Source of the DNA: Multifurca ochricompacta
Lineage: Eukaryota; Basidiomycota; Agaricomycetes; Russulales; Russulaceae
DNA length: 64,000 nucleotides
Direction: 5' to 3'
Assembly: GCA_022496185.1 (NCBI GenBank)
Contig: WTXG01000010.1
Location: 186,001 to 250,000, forward strand
Shown: positions 54,561 through 64,000 of the stretch, one piece after another
Numbering within the stretch: position 1 is the first letter of the stretch
Layout: every line of letters begins with the position of its first letter
Notes under the pieces: generated by a model
What the model saw: the letters and a program-made list of their open reading frames with translations, nothing else
Database searches by the model: none
Told to the model about the DNA's origin: nothing
Position numbers and translations under genes: made by a program

Positions 54561-57500
54561 ATGTCAACAGAAAGAGCACCACGAGATAGACGCCCTCCTA
54601 TTCCCTCCAGCCGTCTAACTGCTGATTCTAATGCTGCACAACCTGCACTAGCTTCTCATTGTGTGAGCATTGCACATGCCCAGGCGAAACGTGCAGCAGA
54701 GGCCACACGGATCACTCTTCTAAGTGCTCAGGCTGGCAATGTTACTGTTGATCACCCTCCTGAACAGCAAGATGAAGATCAATCAGAAGCACTATCACTG
54801 CTGTTAAACAGGCATGAGGCGCAGCATACTGACTGTGTGTGTTAGCGGGTTAAGCTAGACAAGGTAAAGTTACTTCAGAGGTTAGAAGAACTCTATTAAC
54901 TATACTACTGACCTAGACAAGGTAAAGTTCTATATAAGAACGTTAGTCTAATAGTAAGGTAGATAGTAAAGAGGAACTTACACTTCAGAGGTTAGAAGAA
55001 CTCTGAAGTGGAAGAGACGAAACAGACACCCTTATATACTATCCAAGGGATGGTCTGTGCACTGGGAATAAGTCCACAAGTGCCGGACAAAGTCCAAACA
55101 ATAAACATGAGGGAGTAAAGCTATTGGCTACTACAGAAATCACATGTTATCTGGTGCATCAGTCAGCTACTGCGGAATGTGAGAAAGAAAGTAATAAAGA
55201 TATTGTAAATAGTCCGAAACTCCGGTATCTAATCTAATCTACAAAGTAGCTAATCTAATCACCTGATGCCTGAAGCATCACCGAACATCTTCTGTGTTCA
55301 ACAACTGCCACTGATAACCCCTACAACCACATCCAAAGCTAGCACCATCCTGCCTACTGATCCAGATAGTGACGATTCAGATCAGGATTCAGATCATGCA
55401 CCTACAGCAGCAAAGAAAATCAAGCAGAAACAAAAGCGCATATGAAAGCCATCGGGTATGTGATTAATTCATCAGATAAGCTATAGTAGTAATAATACCT
55501 ATCGCAGATACAAGTAACGTTCCTCAAACAGATGGGAATGGAATGTACAAAGATGTCAATGTCATGGACATCGATTCTGATACACCAAGTGACAAGAATA
55601 AGAAGAGCCTGACAGCAGATCTCAATCAGTTTTTTGAGCCTGTGGTGCACATGAAAGGTGATAAACATGGTCGGCGTCGGTGCAAGTTGTGTGCGTGAGT
55701 GACCAATGTCATATATATATCTGTTTATCTGAGATTTGAGATTCTCACAGATCTGGAGATGGCTGCAACAAAACGGATCAACTTCTTGTTAACCAACATA
55801 CAACTCTTCGATGTCACATGGCTGCAAAGCACAAGGTGCGAGGTACTGTTTTTCTCATAATTTGTTGTTGATTGAATCCCTCCATCACCAGGGTACATAT
55901 CAACAGTGGTGCAAGTCTATGGGTTTCCTATCAATGCTCCCTGAGGATGCAAATGCAAGACACAAAGAGGTTCTTGAGAAAGAAATGGAACAAACTCAAG
56001 TGGACGAACACTTCCATCCTGTGGATCCTGACAGCAAGCCACTTCCCTACACAGATGATGTATTCAAGGAAGCTGCGATACAGTGGCTGATTGAAACCGA
56101 TCAGGTACATCTTGTTATTTATTCCAATGTCAGTTCTCATTGTCACTGACAGTCTATTTCTGCTTTTGAACATCCCTCCTTCCAACATATGATACATCTT
56201 GCCTCTCGAGCAACCCGCGGCATCAAGATCCCCAACAGAAAGCAAACGCGTGATGAAATAATTACCCTCTTCAAGATGCAAATGACTAAGCTGAAAGATC
56301 GTCTCAACGTTTGTACCTTTTCATTTGCAGCTTCATGTTCTAATCCACTTTCCCAGAGCCAATACATTTCTGGACAAATCAGTCTAACTTGTGATGCATG
56401 GCAAGCCTCGAATATAGATGGGTATTTTGCTGTGACTGGTCATTGGATTGAGGAGCATTCACCAGGTAAATGGACGTTGGAACATGCTCTTCTCGGATTT
56501 ACACAGATGAATACGGCACACAATGGCCAACGATTAGGCCAAGCTCTTTACAAGATCTGCAGCCGCCTTGGAATTGTTCGCAAGGTGAGTAATTCCGATC
56601 AAATTTCATTTATTTACTTACCATCTGTAGATTGGTCATATAACCTGTGACAATGCATCGAACAACGGCACAATGATTGCTGAATTTGCTCGTTGTTATG
56701 AAAGTAAAACAGGGCAGACATTTGATGTCAAAAAGCGACATATTTGGTGAGTTGATATTTCCGTAGTTGTTCGCAGTACCTTATCAACATTCTTTTAACT
56801 CTGCAGGTGCCTTGCTCATATCATCAACCTTGCTACCCAAGCTCTCATCTCGACATGAAGTAAAGCCAAGTATTACAACCCTCACAACATCGATGAACAC
56901 ACACCAGATGTCAGTGCTTGGGAACGAGATGAATTAGGGCTCATACGTGCAATTTCTGTCAAGGTCAGTATAATTTTGTGTGCTAGCCATATGTACTGAT
57001 CTACCTTCCAGGAGCGTTCCTCCTCACAACGTAAAGAACTTTTCAAGTCCATCCAGATTCGGAAAGGGGTGAAGCAGCCCATGCAGCTGTTACTCGACAT
57101 GAAGGTGTGATGGGGATCCACATATGTGATGTTAAATCGTGCCAAATCAAAGCGGAAGGCAAGTACAATATTTTTACAGCACGTTGACTGCTGCTTATCT
57201 TCAGATAGTTTGTCGATGAATTTGTCTATGAACTTGGTGTTTGCACAGATGGTAATCTTGAAGCACGAAAAAAAACTGATGCTCTCATGCTCTCCAAGGA
57301 TGAGTGGCACCGCATTAGTGTATTCTGTGGCCTCCTCAGCGTGCGTTCCTCCTGTGCTTCTGTGATGTGTAATTATTGACCTGTGTGCAGCATGCCGACA
57401 AAGCACAGCAAGCATTCTCATCTGCTCGTATTCCCACTCTCTCCAATGCTGTTCCTGCAATCGAAACGCTGCATGCTGCATGGTCTAGCCGAGCTGATAA

Positions 57501-58463
57501 ACTCAAATACAATTCATTTAAGTCTGCACTTGATGCTGCCACCATGAAGCTCAATGAATACTACCAAAAGACTGCAGATTCTGATGCTCATATCCTAGCC
57601 TTGCGTACGTTCAAAGTCTCTGTGTCTTTTTGTCATCCCTGATGGCCACTAGTGCTACATCCTGAGAAAAAGATGGCTCACTTCGAAAAACACTGGAATG
57701 CAGAGCTCCAACAGGAAGTCTTAACATTGGCACGGAATGTGGTATGTTACTTCAGAATTTACTATTCTTGCTCACATCAGCAAAGTTCAAGGAGCGTTAT
57801 GAACAACTTCAAGCTGCCAATGCCCTGTCTTCCAAATCTTCCACTACCCATGTTGCCAAGCAACAGAAAACTCACAGCCTTCTGCGTGACACTGATTCGG
57901 ATGAATCAGATGATGTTGCTGTTCATGCGTTATCACCACCATGGATGATTGATTTCAAATGCTATATTGATACTAATGATATAATCCCACCTGGTATGAC
58001 AGTTGTGGAGTGGTGGGGTGTGCGTATTCGCTGTCATGATGGTCTCATAGTTACTGAGACACTGCTTTTCATTTAGCTCAATGCACCTTGTTATCCGATC
58101 GCGGCTTCCCTTGCCCATGACTATCTTGCCATCATGGCATCTTCAGTATCAAGCAAGCGTGCATTCTCTTCTGCTGGCATTACCCTAAGCAAGCAACGCA
58201 ATCGGCTCAAGGGAGACATTGTTGAAGCTTTACAATGTTTAAAATGTCTGTTCCATAATGACCTGATCTTCCGAGACGTTGTAGTGGCAACAGAGGAGGA
58301 GGAGAACCTTGAAGAAATGGACTTAGAGTTGGCTGGAGGTGCTGACGATGTAGCGGAAGGTTTTACATGGGATCAATTATTTGCTGATGATGAGGATATG
58401 TACAAAGATGATAAGATTATAGGTGCAAAAGGAGGCAAGCGGGAACGTGCAAGAGGGTTTTAG
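54561..58463 (+). pseudogene. hAT transposase, multi-exon, two internal TGA stops
   Basis: Cut-and-paste transposase with an RNase H-like core. The first frame (54561-54845) is cut by an LTR-like repeat. A BED-type zinc finger lies across the exons near 55660-55845 (RRRCKLCA, TTLRCHMAAKH). The core has ISLTCDAWQASNIDGYFAVT, HITCDNASNNGTMIAEF and IWCLAHIINLATQAL, the conserved hAT blocks. The C-terminal dimerisation region is at 58078-58300 (YPIAASLAHDYLAIMASSVS, KRAFSSAG, KQRNRLKGDIVEALQCLK). The TGA at 56856 follows LIST, and the TGA at 57108 follows LLDMKV, where hAT proteins have the Arg of a conserved RW motif. Introns of about 50-60 bp separate the exons. The gene is dead unless the stops are errors. 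Confidence 0.9.
54840..55282 (+). repeat. LTR-like repeat Z, copy 1, inside the hAT gene
   Basis: Begins TGTTAGCGGGTTAAGC and ends GCATCA(CC). It has TATA-like CTATATAAGAACG and a hairpin with CACTTCAGAG and CTCTGAAGTG arms. A second copy, about 94% identical by eye, is at 60115-60560. No target duplication was found. Confidence 0.75.
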
Positions 58464-58519
58464 AAGTGGAGGGAATTCCGAAGCAAACAGACATGGCACA
58501 GCCTTTTATTTTAGATACT

Positions 58520-59551
58520 TTGTTAACTTAGAGACACAATAGCAACTGCTTTATCTATAGCAGATTTGGTGACTTTATATACAATTTAGATGTACTATAT
58601 CAGCTACCAAATTAAAGTAAACGAATGCGTGCGTTATCTTGCTTGTTAATGAAAGTGATTTCATCACATGATCGATCTGAGATGTATATACTCAGTATCT
58701 TAATTAATGTGAGAACACGTTTTTATCTCATCAATTGTTTTATCTAAACGCAATCACAATTATGTCAGACTATCTCTGTACCAATATTCTGGTTCAACAA
58801 ATTCAATGCTGTCCTGGATGTGCATTTTTTATGCAGCAAAGGACATTATAGATACACGCGGCCATTGTTTGAGTAATATTAATTGATAATCTGATTATAG
58901 AGTAGTCTAAAGTAGTCTAATATGTATTTTAGATAATGCCAGACTGGCAGAAACGATCGCGCGTTAGTAAATAAGATGTGTCAGGGTACTTAGAAGAGTA
59001 AGCCACTGATAAATAATTAGATTTACATTGCACGCTCGATCAGCTTTGGTATTTTGTAGAATAGTACTAGAACCTATTTAAAGATGCCCTGTAGCACGCT
59101 GCAGATCCCATCTCGTCTTCTTGGGGGTGTAGGCTCTTAGCAATTGTTCAATATAGGTCTATTCTTGCTGGATTTTCACTCTTAGTTTCACCACGATCTC
59201 AACATCTTATCTTATCTACATAGCAAGCGCGGATAGAAACACCCGTTACAAATGCTGTTATTGATACAAGCTAAAATAAGACAACTTATGTTACAGGAAT
59301 TAAATGGGAGACATAATATGGCAGAAGGCCAAAGCAGTGGCTAGGGGTTGATATAATGTAAACTACAAGTCCTTCAAAAAATGCAGCTAAAACTTGATTT
59401 GACGCTGTAAAGCCGCGGCTTGGGCCTGAGCCAGGCCTAAGCCGGCCGGAAGCCATCGCTACGGCCCAGGCTTGAGTTTTGAAAAGCCTAAGCCACCAAA
59501 AGCTGGGCCTAAGCCGCGGCTTCAGGCCAAGCCGGGGCCGTCACAACACTA
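58520..59551 (-). repeat. Right arm of the hAT inverted repeat, split by a solo LTR
   Basis: 58525-58800 and 59256-59551 together match the left arm in reverse. The gap is the solo LTR at 58810-59250. Confidence 0.8.
58810..59250 (-). repeat. Solo LTR of the gypsy-2 family, TSD AATGC
   Basis: Read on this window's + strand it starts TGTCCTGGATG and ends CACCCGTTACA, as the gypsy-2 LTR does on its coding strand. It is therefore in the orientation opposite to the LTR pair. It is flanked by perfect AATGC at 58805-58809 and 59251-59255. It is 441 bp long against 726 bp for the intact LTRs, and more diverged. Confidence 0.92.
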
Positions 59552-60083
59552 GTACCCATCACTACGGGTACGGGTAACCCGCGGGTTACCCGCGGGTCAC
59601 CTGTGAAAACACGTGCAAGTTCTTTACTTGCATCGCACATTTCAGATACCCGGCCCGGGACTTCCCGGACCAAGAAGATACACAACGCGTTCATTTGTGG
59701 CTGCTTAAGATCCCTCAATGACTCTTATTTTATGTTCAGAAGATTAAGATAATTCATTATTCCATTTTTATTTTATTATTCTGCTTTCAATTTTATACAA
59801 GCACAACTAAAATACAGTATACAGAGATGATTAGATAGGATGTTATAGAACATTGATGAAAAGCCTGTCAGATAACCACACAGAATGCAAAATAATTTGA
59901 TGAACACATAGCAATTTGCAGGGGTAACCCCTGGATAATTTTTTTGATACCTGGGTTACCCATGAAATGAAACGCATGCAAGTTCTTTACTTGCATCGCG
60001 CATTTTGGACATCCGGCCCAGGACATCCCGGTCAAGGAGATATGCACTTGGACACAACACGTTCATTTATGGCTACTCAAGAT

Positions 60084-60560
60084 GTGAAACAGGCATGTGC
60101 GCAGCATACTGACTGTAAGGTTTAGCGGGTAAGGCTAGACAAAGAAAGTTACTTCAGAGGTTAGAAGAACTCTATTAACTATACTACTGACCTAGACAAA
60201 GAAAGTTCTATATAAGAACGTTAGTCTAATAGTAAAGTAGATAGTAAAGATGAACTTACACTTCAGAGGTTAGAAGAACTCTGAAGTGGAAGAGACAAAA
60301 CAGACACCCTTATATACTAGTCAAGGGGTGGTCTGTGCACTGGGAATAAGTCCACAAGTGCCGGACAAAGTCCAAACAATAAACATGAGGGAGTAAGGCC
60401 ATTGGCCAGTACAGAAATCACATGTTACATAGTGCATCAGTCAGCTACTGCGGAATGTGAGAAAGAAAGTAATAATGATAATGTAAATAGTCCGAAACTC
60501 CGGTATCTAATCTAATCTACAAAGTAGCTAATCTAATCACCTGATGCCTGAAGCATCACC
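60084..60560 (+). repeat. hAT scrap with LTR-like repeat Z, copy 2
   Basis: Bases 60084-60116 (AAACAGGCATG..CAGCATACTGACTG) match the hAT sequence just before Z copy 1 at 54806-54836. Z itself follows to 60560. So both the host site and the insert are shared with copy 1. The left border is an abrupt join to Y1 and the right border is the next LTR. Confidence 0.8.
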
Positions 60561-61158
60561 TGTTACGAACCCCGTCACTCCCAGTCTTTTTCTTCTTACC
60601 CAACGATGACCCTTCCCTGCCGCCCACGCTTCACTACCAGATTACATCTCCATCGTGGGATCCGTCACATGCCCTTCGTCCATCCCCGTGACTCGTTTGC
60701 TTGCTCATGTTTACTCACTTGTTTCTTTGCTTATCGCTTATCTCCTTATCATATGATCGGACATTTACTTAATCCCCTATCAGTAGAAGCCAGGCTTTAC
60801 GCCCTCCGCTTTCAGATATTCGGGCCCACTTGACTCCGTATCCTTATCTCGTAGACGCCCGTTGCCTTACGTATATAAGTCCGCTATAGCTACCCAGTAG
60901 ACCTTAGACTCGACTTATTGAATACATCGGTGTTTGTCTTCAGGACTTCCCCTTGAATCCCTTGACTCGATCGTCTCAGTGCTTTCGGCACTTTCTGCTC
61001 AACATAGTCATTAGGCCGCAGCCCTTCTGACCTTGACTCATCCATTTAAAACTCCAAGAGGTCCTATTGACCTCTTACCTGAACACACGTACAAAGCTGT
61101 CGCACAAGTCGTGCGGAACGTCTCACACCGGACGTAACATCAAGTCGAGTCTCTCACA
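60561..61158 (+). repeat. 5' LTR and leader of gypsy element 3
   Basis: Begins TGTTACGAACCCCGTC. TATA box TATATAAG at 60872-60879, with ATTGAATACATCGG about 45 bp downstream. The end of the LTR cannot be fixed because the partner LTR lies beyond the window. Confidence 0.7.
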
Positions 61159-62661
61159 GTGGCTTCCAGCCGCAGTCAGACCCTCTTCCGAGAAGAACTC
61201 ATCGAGCGCAGAGACGAGAATAATCTTTCACAACAAGTACTTGGCTCTGCCGCTTGGAAAGACTTTGAGTCCGAGTTTGGATACTACGTCTATCACGACG
61301 GAAGATACCAACCGGTAGAATACGACGAAGAGAAGAGAGTTTGGTATTGTATCCGATACTCGGACAGTCGAAACTCTTGGGTTACAACCAGACCTGCCCC
61401 ACCTGAATTTGGACTAGGCCCGTGGAGAGAAAACCCCCCGGCCATTGTCACGGACTCCGAACCAGAGGAGTACGTAGAAGAACCTAGCGAAGAAGCACTG
61501 GTATTAGCGTCGTCTACAGCCCCAGTTGCACCCGAAGTTGTCACGTTCAGAGCCCCTGCTTTGACAACTCCCCAGATCTCCATACAGTCCACAGACACTG
61601 TCACCCCGTTTTACCAAAACATGTCCACAATCGCCGCCCAGCTCCCAGACCCAGCTCCTCCTCCACCACCAGCCATACTGCCACCAAACATTCCCCCGCC
61701 ATCAGGACGTCTGTCAGGAGTACTACCGCAGACGTTTACAGGAGATCGATCACAAAGCAAAAAGTTCATGTTGGAGTTTACCACGTTTAAAAACTTCAAC
61801 CATGATGTTCCCCAAATCATCAATCCTTTCCAACGTGCCAACCTCTTCTTATCTCTGATCCGAGGGGAGGCCGTAGACGATTGGACCATGGAGCAGCTGG
61901 AATGGCTGAATGAACAGATAGAAAGTGGGCATCGCACCACTAGCGAAGGGCTTTGGGAAACCATTGCCCAGCGGTTTAAAGATGCATACACGGACGGGCA
62001 GGCCAAGCAGAAGGCGGCCCGGGAATTGAAAGCTCTAAAGATGGAGAAAGGAGAGCTAGATGCCTATGTGGCAAAGTTCAGAAGTTTGGCCAACAGGGCC
62101 GGTTATGACACAGATGAAGAGGCAACGTTGGACCTCTTCTCCCAAGGGTTGCCTAACCCCCTGGTAAAGAACATCATCCAATTCCACCATCCCAATGACT
62201 GGGATACATGGGTTGACGCTGCCCGACGACAACAGCAGGATTACCTCGACTTTCAGACCCGCTTCGGAGTTGACACGAGGAAGGGAAAGACCCGCGACCA
62301 ATGGAAGGCCGCCTTTGGGGTTAAACCCACACATACCAGTCAGAGGGATCCAAACGCAATGGACACCTCTGCGGACAGAACCAGGGCACGCGTCGCCCTT
62401 ACGGAGGACGAAAGGCAGACGTTGATGAAGGAAGGACGGTGCTTTCGCTGCAAGGCGCAAGGACACATGTCCAAAGAATGCCCGAAGAGAGGAGCGCGAG
62501 CGGCGGAAGCGGTGGTCAAACCAGTCCAGAATAACCCACCGACCGTTGACAAAAGGACGAAAGACAAAAAGGCGCAGGAAATATGGGCAAATATGATGAA
62601 AGAAAGTGAGGAAGTGCGAGCCATTCTAGTAGAAAAGGCATTCGCGAAAAAGGATTTTTAA
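61159..62661 (+). CDS. Gypsy-3 Gag, about 500 codons, no ATG at the expected start
   Basis: The frame opens after a stop at 61135 and reads ACA GTG GCT TCC at 61156, where ATG would make a good fungal start context. The first in-frame ATG is at 61621. Thus the start codon seems to have been lost (ATG to GTG). The capsid region covers KKFMLEFTTFKNFNHDVPQI, WTMEQLEWLNEQIESG and ELDAYVAKFRSLANRAGYDT. The knuckle CFRCKAQGHMSKEC is at 62440-62481. The tail overlaps the Pol frame. Confidence 0.87.
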   Translation: MASSRSQTLFREELIERRDENNLSQQVLGSAAWKDFESEFGYYVYHDGRYQPVEYDEEKRVWYCIRYSDSRNSWVTTRPAPPEFGLGPWRENPPAIVTDSEPEEYVEEPSEEALVLASSTAPVAPEVVTFRAPALTTPQISIQSTDTVTPFYQNMSTIAAQLPDPAPPPPPAILPPNIPPPSGRLSGVLPQTFTGDRSQSKKFMLEFTTFKNFNHDVPQIINPFQRANLFLSLIRGEAVDDWTMEQLEWLNEQIESGHRTTSEGLWETIAQRFKDAYTDGQAKQKAARELKALKMEKGELDAYVAKFRSLANRAGYDTDEEATLDLFSQGLPNPLVKNIIQFHHPNDWDTWVDAARRQQQDYLDFQTRFGVDTRKGKTRDQWKAAFGVKPTHTSQRDPNAMDTSADRTRARVALTEDERQTLMKEGRCFRCKAQGHMSKECPKRGARAAEAVVKPVQNNPPTVDKRTKDKKAQEIWANMMKESEEVRAILVEKAFAKKDF

Positions 62662-64000
62662 TTGGCTCAAACCCTTCGGCCTGGGCGCGAGCATTACATG
62701 TAACCTCTGTGTACACTAGTCGCTTCAAATCTTTGAAAATACCAGTACATTTCGAAACTACACAGAGGACGGCCGATCGCGACATCCTGATAGACTCAGG
62801 AGCCACCGACAACTTCATTAGTCTGCGGATGGTGAAAACCATGGGATTGGGAATGCTGGCACTTCCCCAGGAAAAGAATATCTGGAATATTGACGGAACC
62901 GCCAATCGGGCAGGAAAGATCACACATTATACTGATCTCAACGTCCAAGTGGGAGAAAAAACAAAGGTCATACGTTTCCTAGTTACCAACCTAGGAGGAG
63001 AAGATTTGGTCTTGGGATATCCCTGGCTTGCCGCATTCGAACCAAAGATTAACTGGAGCGATGCGATGATGGATAAAGAATTTTACCCGGTGCTCATCAC
63101 GTCAATAGGGTACGATTACGCAGTTCGACACTCCTTAGCCCACAAGGCAGAAGTAAACGAGGAGGACTCGGGATATTGTTTTGTCACCAAAGCATCAGAA
63201 CTCGCGCAGAAGGCAGCAGAAGGGCATACAGAGAAAACGTTTGAAGAGGTGGTACCGGCGGAATACCATCGACACTGGAAGGTATTCTCGGAGGAGGAAT
63301 CACAACGTTTTCCCCCTACACGACCATGGGACCACGCCATTGACTTCATACCCGATACCCCATCAGCGATTGATTGTAAAATCTACCCATTGTCACAGGC
63401 AGAACAGACCGCGCTCACGGCATTCCTGGAGGAGCATCTTGCAAAAGGATATATCCGTCCATCAAAGTCACCCTATGCGTCGCCATTCTTCTTCATTAAG
63501 AAGAAAGACGGCAGACTTCGACCTGTTCAGGACTACCGACGGATAAACACCTACACTGTGAAGAACGCCTACCCTCTACCACTCATCTCCGAGCTCATCG
63601 ACACCATGAGGAATAAATCTTTGTTCTCCAAAATGGACGTCCGTTGGGGCTACAATAACATTCGGATCAAAGAAGGAGATCAGTGCAAAGTGGCTTTTAA
63701 AACCAACCAGGGACTCTTTGAACCGAACGTCATGTTTTTTGGTCTTACCAACTCGCCTGCCACCTTCCAATCGATGATGAACCACATATTCCGTGACCTC
63801 ATTCTCACCGGCGAAGTAGTGGTCTACATGGATGACATATTGGTGGCCACAGAAGACAATCTGACCCATCACCGAGAACGAGTCCATCACAGCAGAAGGA
63901 GTGGCCAAACTTTACCTGGATCACGTCTACAGACACTATGGCCTCCCTGCAAAGATCATCTCAGACCGCGACCCACGCTTTACATCCGCGTTTGCCAGAG
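62641..64000 (+). pseudogene. Gypsy-3 Pol with internal deletion from RT to integrase
   Basis: The Pol frame lies one base back from Gag. It reads ARALHVTSVYTS, then protease ILIDSGATDNFISLRMV (about 62784-62834). Reverse transcriptase follows with RPVQDYRRINTYTVKNAYPL, FGLTNSPATFQSMMN and VVYMDDILVATEDN (about 63820-63860). At 63885-63893 it jumps, without the rest of RT, RNase H or the integrase zinc finger, into the integrase core: ITAEGVAKLYLDHV, GLPAKIISDRDPRFTSAFA, in another frame. The join shares CATCAC. The element cannot make a full Pol. It continues past the window end. Confidence 0.9.

Larger units (their letters stand above)
52151..59551 (+). mobile_element. hAT transposon with 8-bp target duplication, 7.4 kb including nested elements
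   Basis: The ends are TAGTGTTGTGCACGGC at 52151 and, inverted, TAGTGTTGTGACGGCC ending at 59551. The flanks are GTACCCGT (52143-52150) and GTACCCAT (59552-59559), an 8-bp duplication with one mismatch, as expected for hAT. The ends are rich in GGCTTGAAGCC-like pairs. It holds a degenerate hAT transposase (54561-58463). It was later hit by Y2 (52693-54116), an LTR-like repeat (54840-55282) and a solo LTR (58810-59250). Confidence 0.9.
52087..60083. mobile_element. Outer hAT-type element Y1, split by a larger hAT
   Basis: The left end TAGTGATTGGCAGGGGTAAC begins at 52087. It runs into GGTACCTGTACC repeats to 52150. The rest resumes at 59552 after the inner hAT and runs to about 60083, where it is cut and joined to a hAT-derived scrap. 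The right end is therefore missing. The same end sequence, complete at both ends, defines the nested copy Y2. It shows no coding capacity. Confidence 0.75.

Noticed and set aside
56882..57554. Long - strand frames over the hAT gene
   Set aside because: They are antisense to well-recognised hAT exons.
1..64000. tRNA or rRNA genes
   Set aside because: No cloverleaf with A and B boxes or rRNA core motif was seen by eye; a tRNAscan-SE run would settle it.

Overview
This window looks like a chromosome segment of a filamentous fungus, most likely a basidiomycete (Agaricomycetes). The evidence is the short introns (about 45-70 bp, GT..AG) that split almost every gene, the protein types (Agaricomycete-style MFS facilitators, a Crinkler-like NTPase-nuclease, a penta-EF-hand protein, Smc5 remains), and the density of Ty3/gypsy, LINE and hAT transposons. 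I cannot name the species from the sequence alone.

Layout. 0.6-3.3 kb: a decayed Ty3/gypsy element (leader with an internal duplication, Gag, start of protease) that runs straight into a Ty1/copia fragment. 3.76-12 kb: three MFS transporter copies. A is a broken copy on the + strand; B and C are complete on the - strand. Two solo LTRs of one family sit here, one inside the last exon of copy A. 12.8-13.3 kb: a small inverted-repeat element with a perfect 32-bp palindrome. 13.5-21.2 kb: a full-length LINE on the - strand with a 14-bp target duplication. 21.6-27.6 kb: the broken remains of a very large GTPase with a propeller-like half and a Cys-rich tail. 28.0-30.5 kb: a protease scrap of a gypsy element, then the 3' half of an SMC5 gene. 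30.5-40.0 kb: a young gypsy chromovirus on the - strand with two 726-bp LTRs; its pol is split by a 2.2-kb inverted-repeat element, which itself carries a 5'-truncated LINE. 40.4-43.5 kb: a Crinkler-like P-loop NTPase plus PD-(D/E)XK nuclease gene. 44.8-46.3 kb: an intact penta-EF-hand gene. 46.5-48.6 kb: a gypsy Gag relic and another LTR. 49.1-50.9 kb: a fourth, broken MFS copy. 52.1-60.1 kb: a three-deep nest of hAT-type elements with readable 8-bp target duplications and a solo LTR. 60.1-64 kb: a repeat copy and then a third gypsy element whose pol has lost everything between reverse transcriptase and integrase.

Genes that look able to work are few: MFS B, MFS C, the penta-EF-hand gene and perhaps the Crinkler-like gene. 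Everything else is mobile DNA or its wreckage. Target duplications allow insertions to be ordered in time. The strongest global signal is mutational. In the young gypsy element 6 of the 7 differences between the LTRs are CpG to TpG/CpA changes. Five in-frame TGA stops across four elements or relics fall where the protein context suggests an arginine, as expected from CGA to TGA. This points to a methylation- or RIP-like process acting on repeats. Translations, junctions and repeats were read by eye; no database or alignment program was used, so family names rest on recognised motifs.
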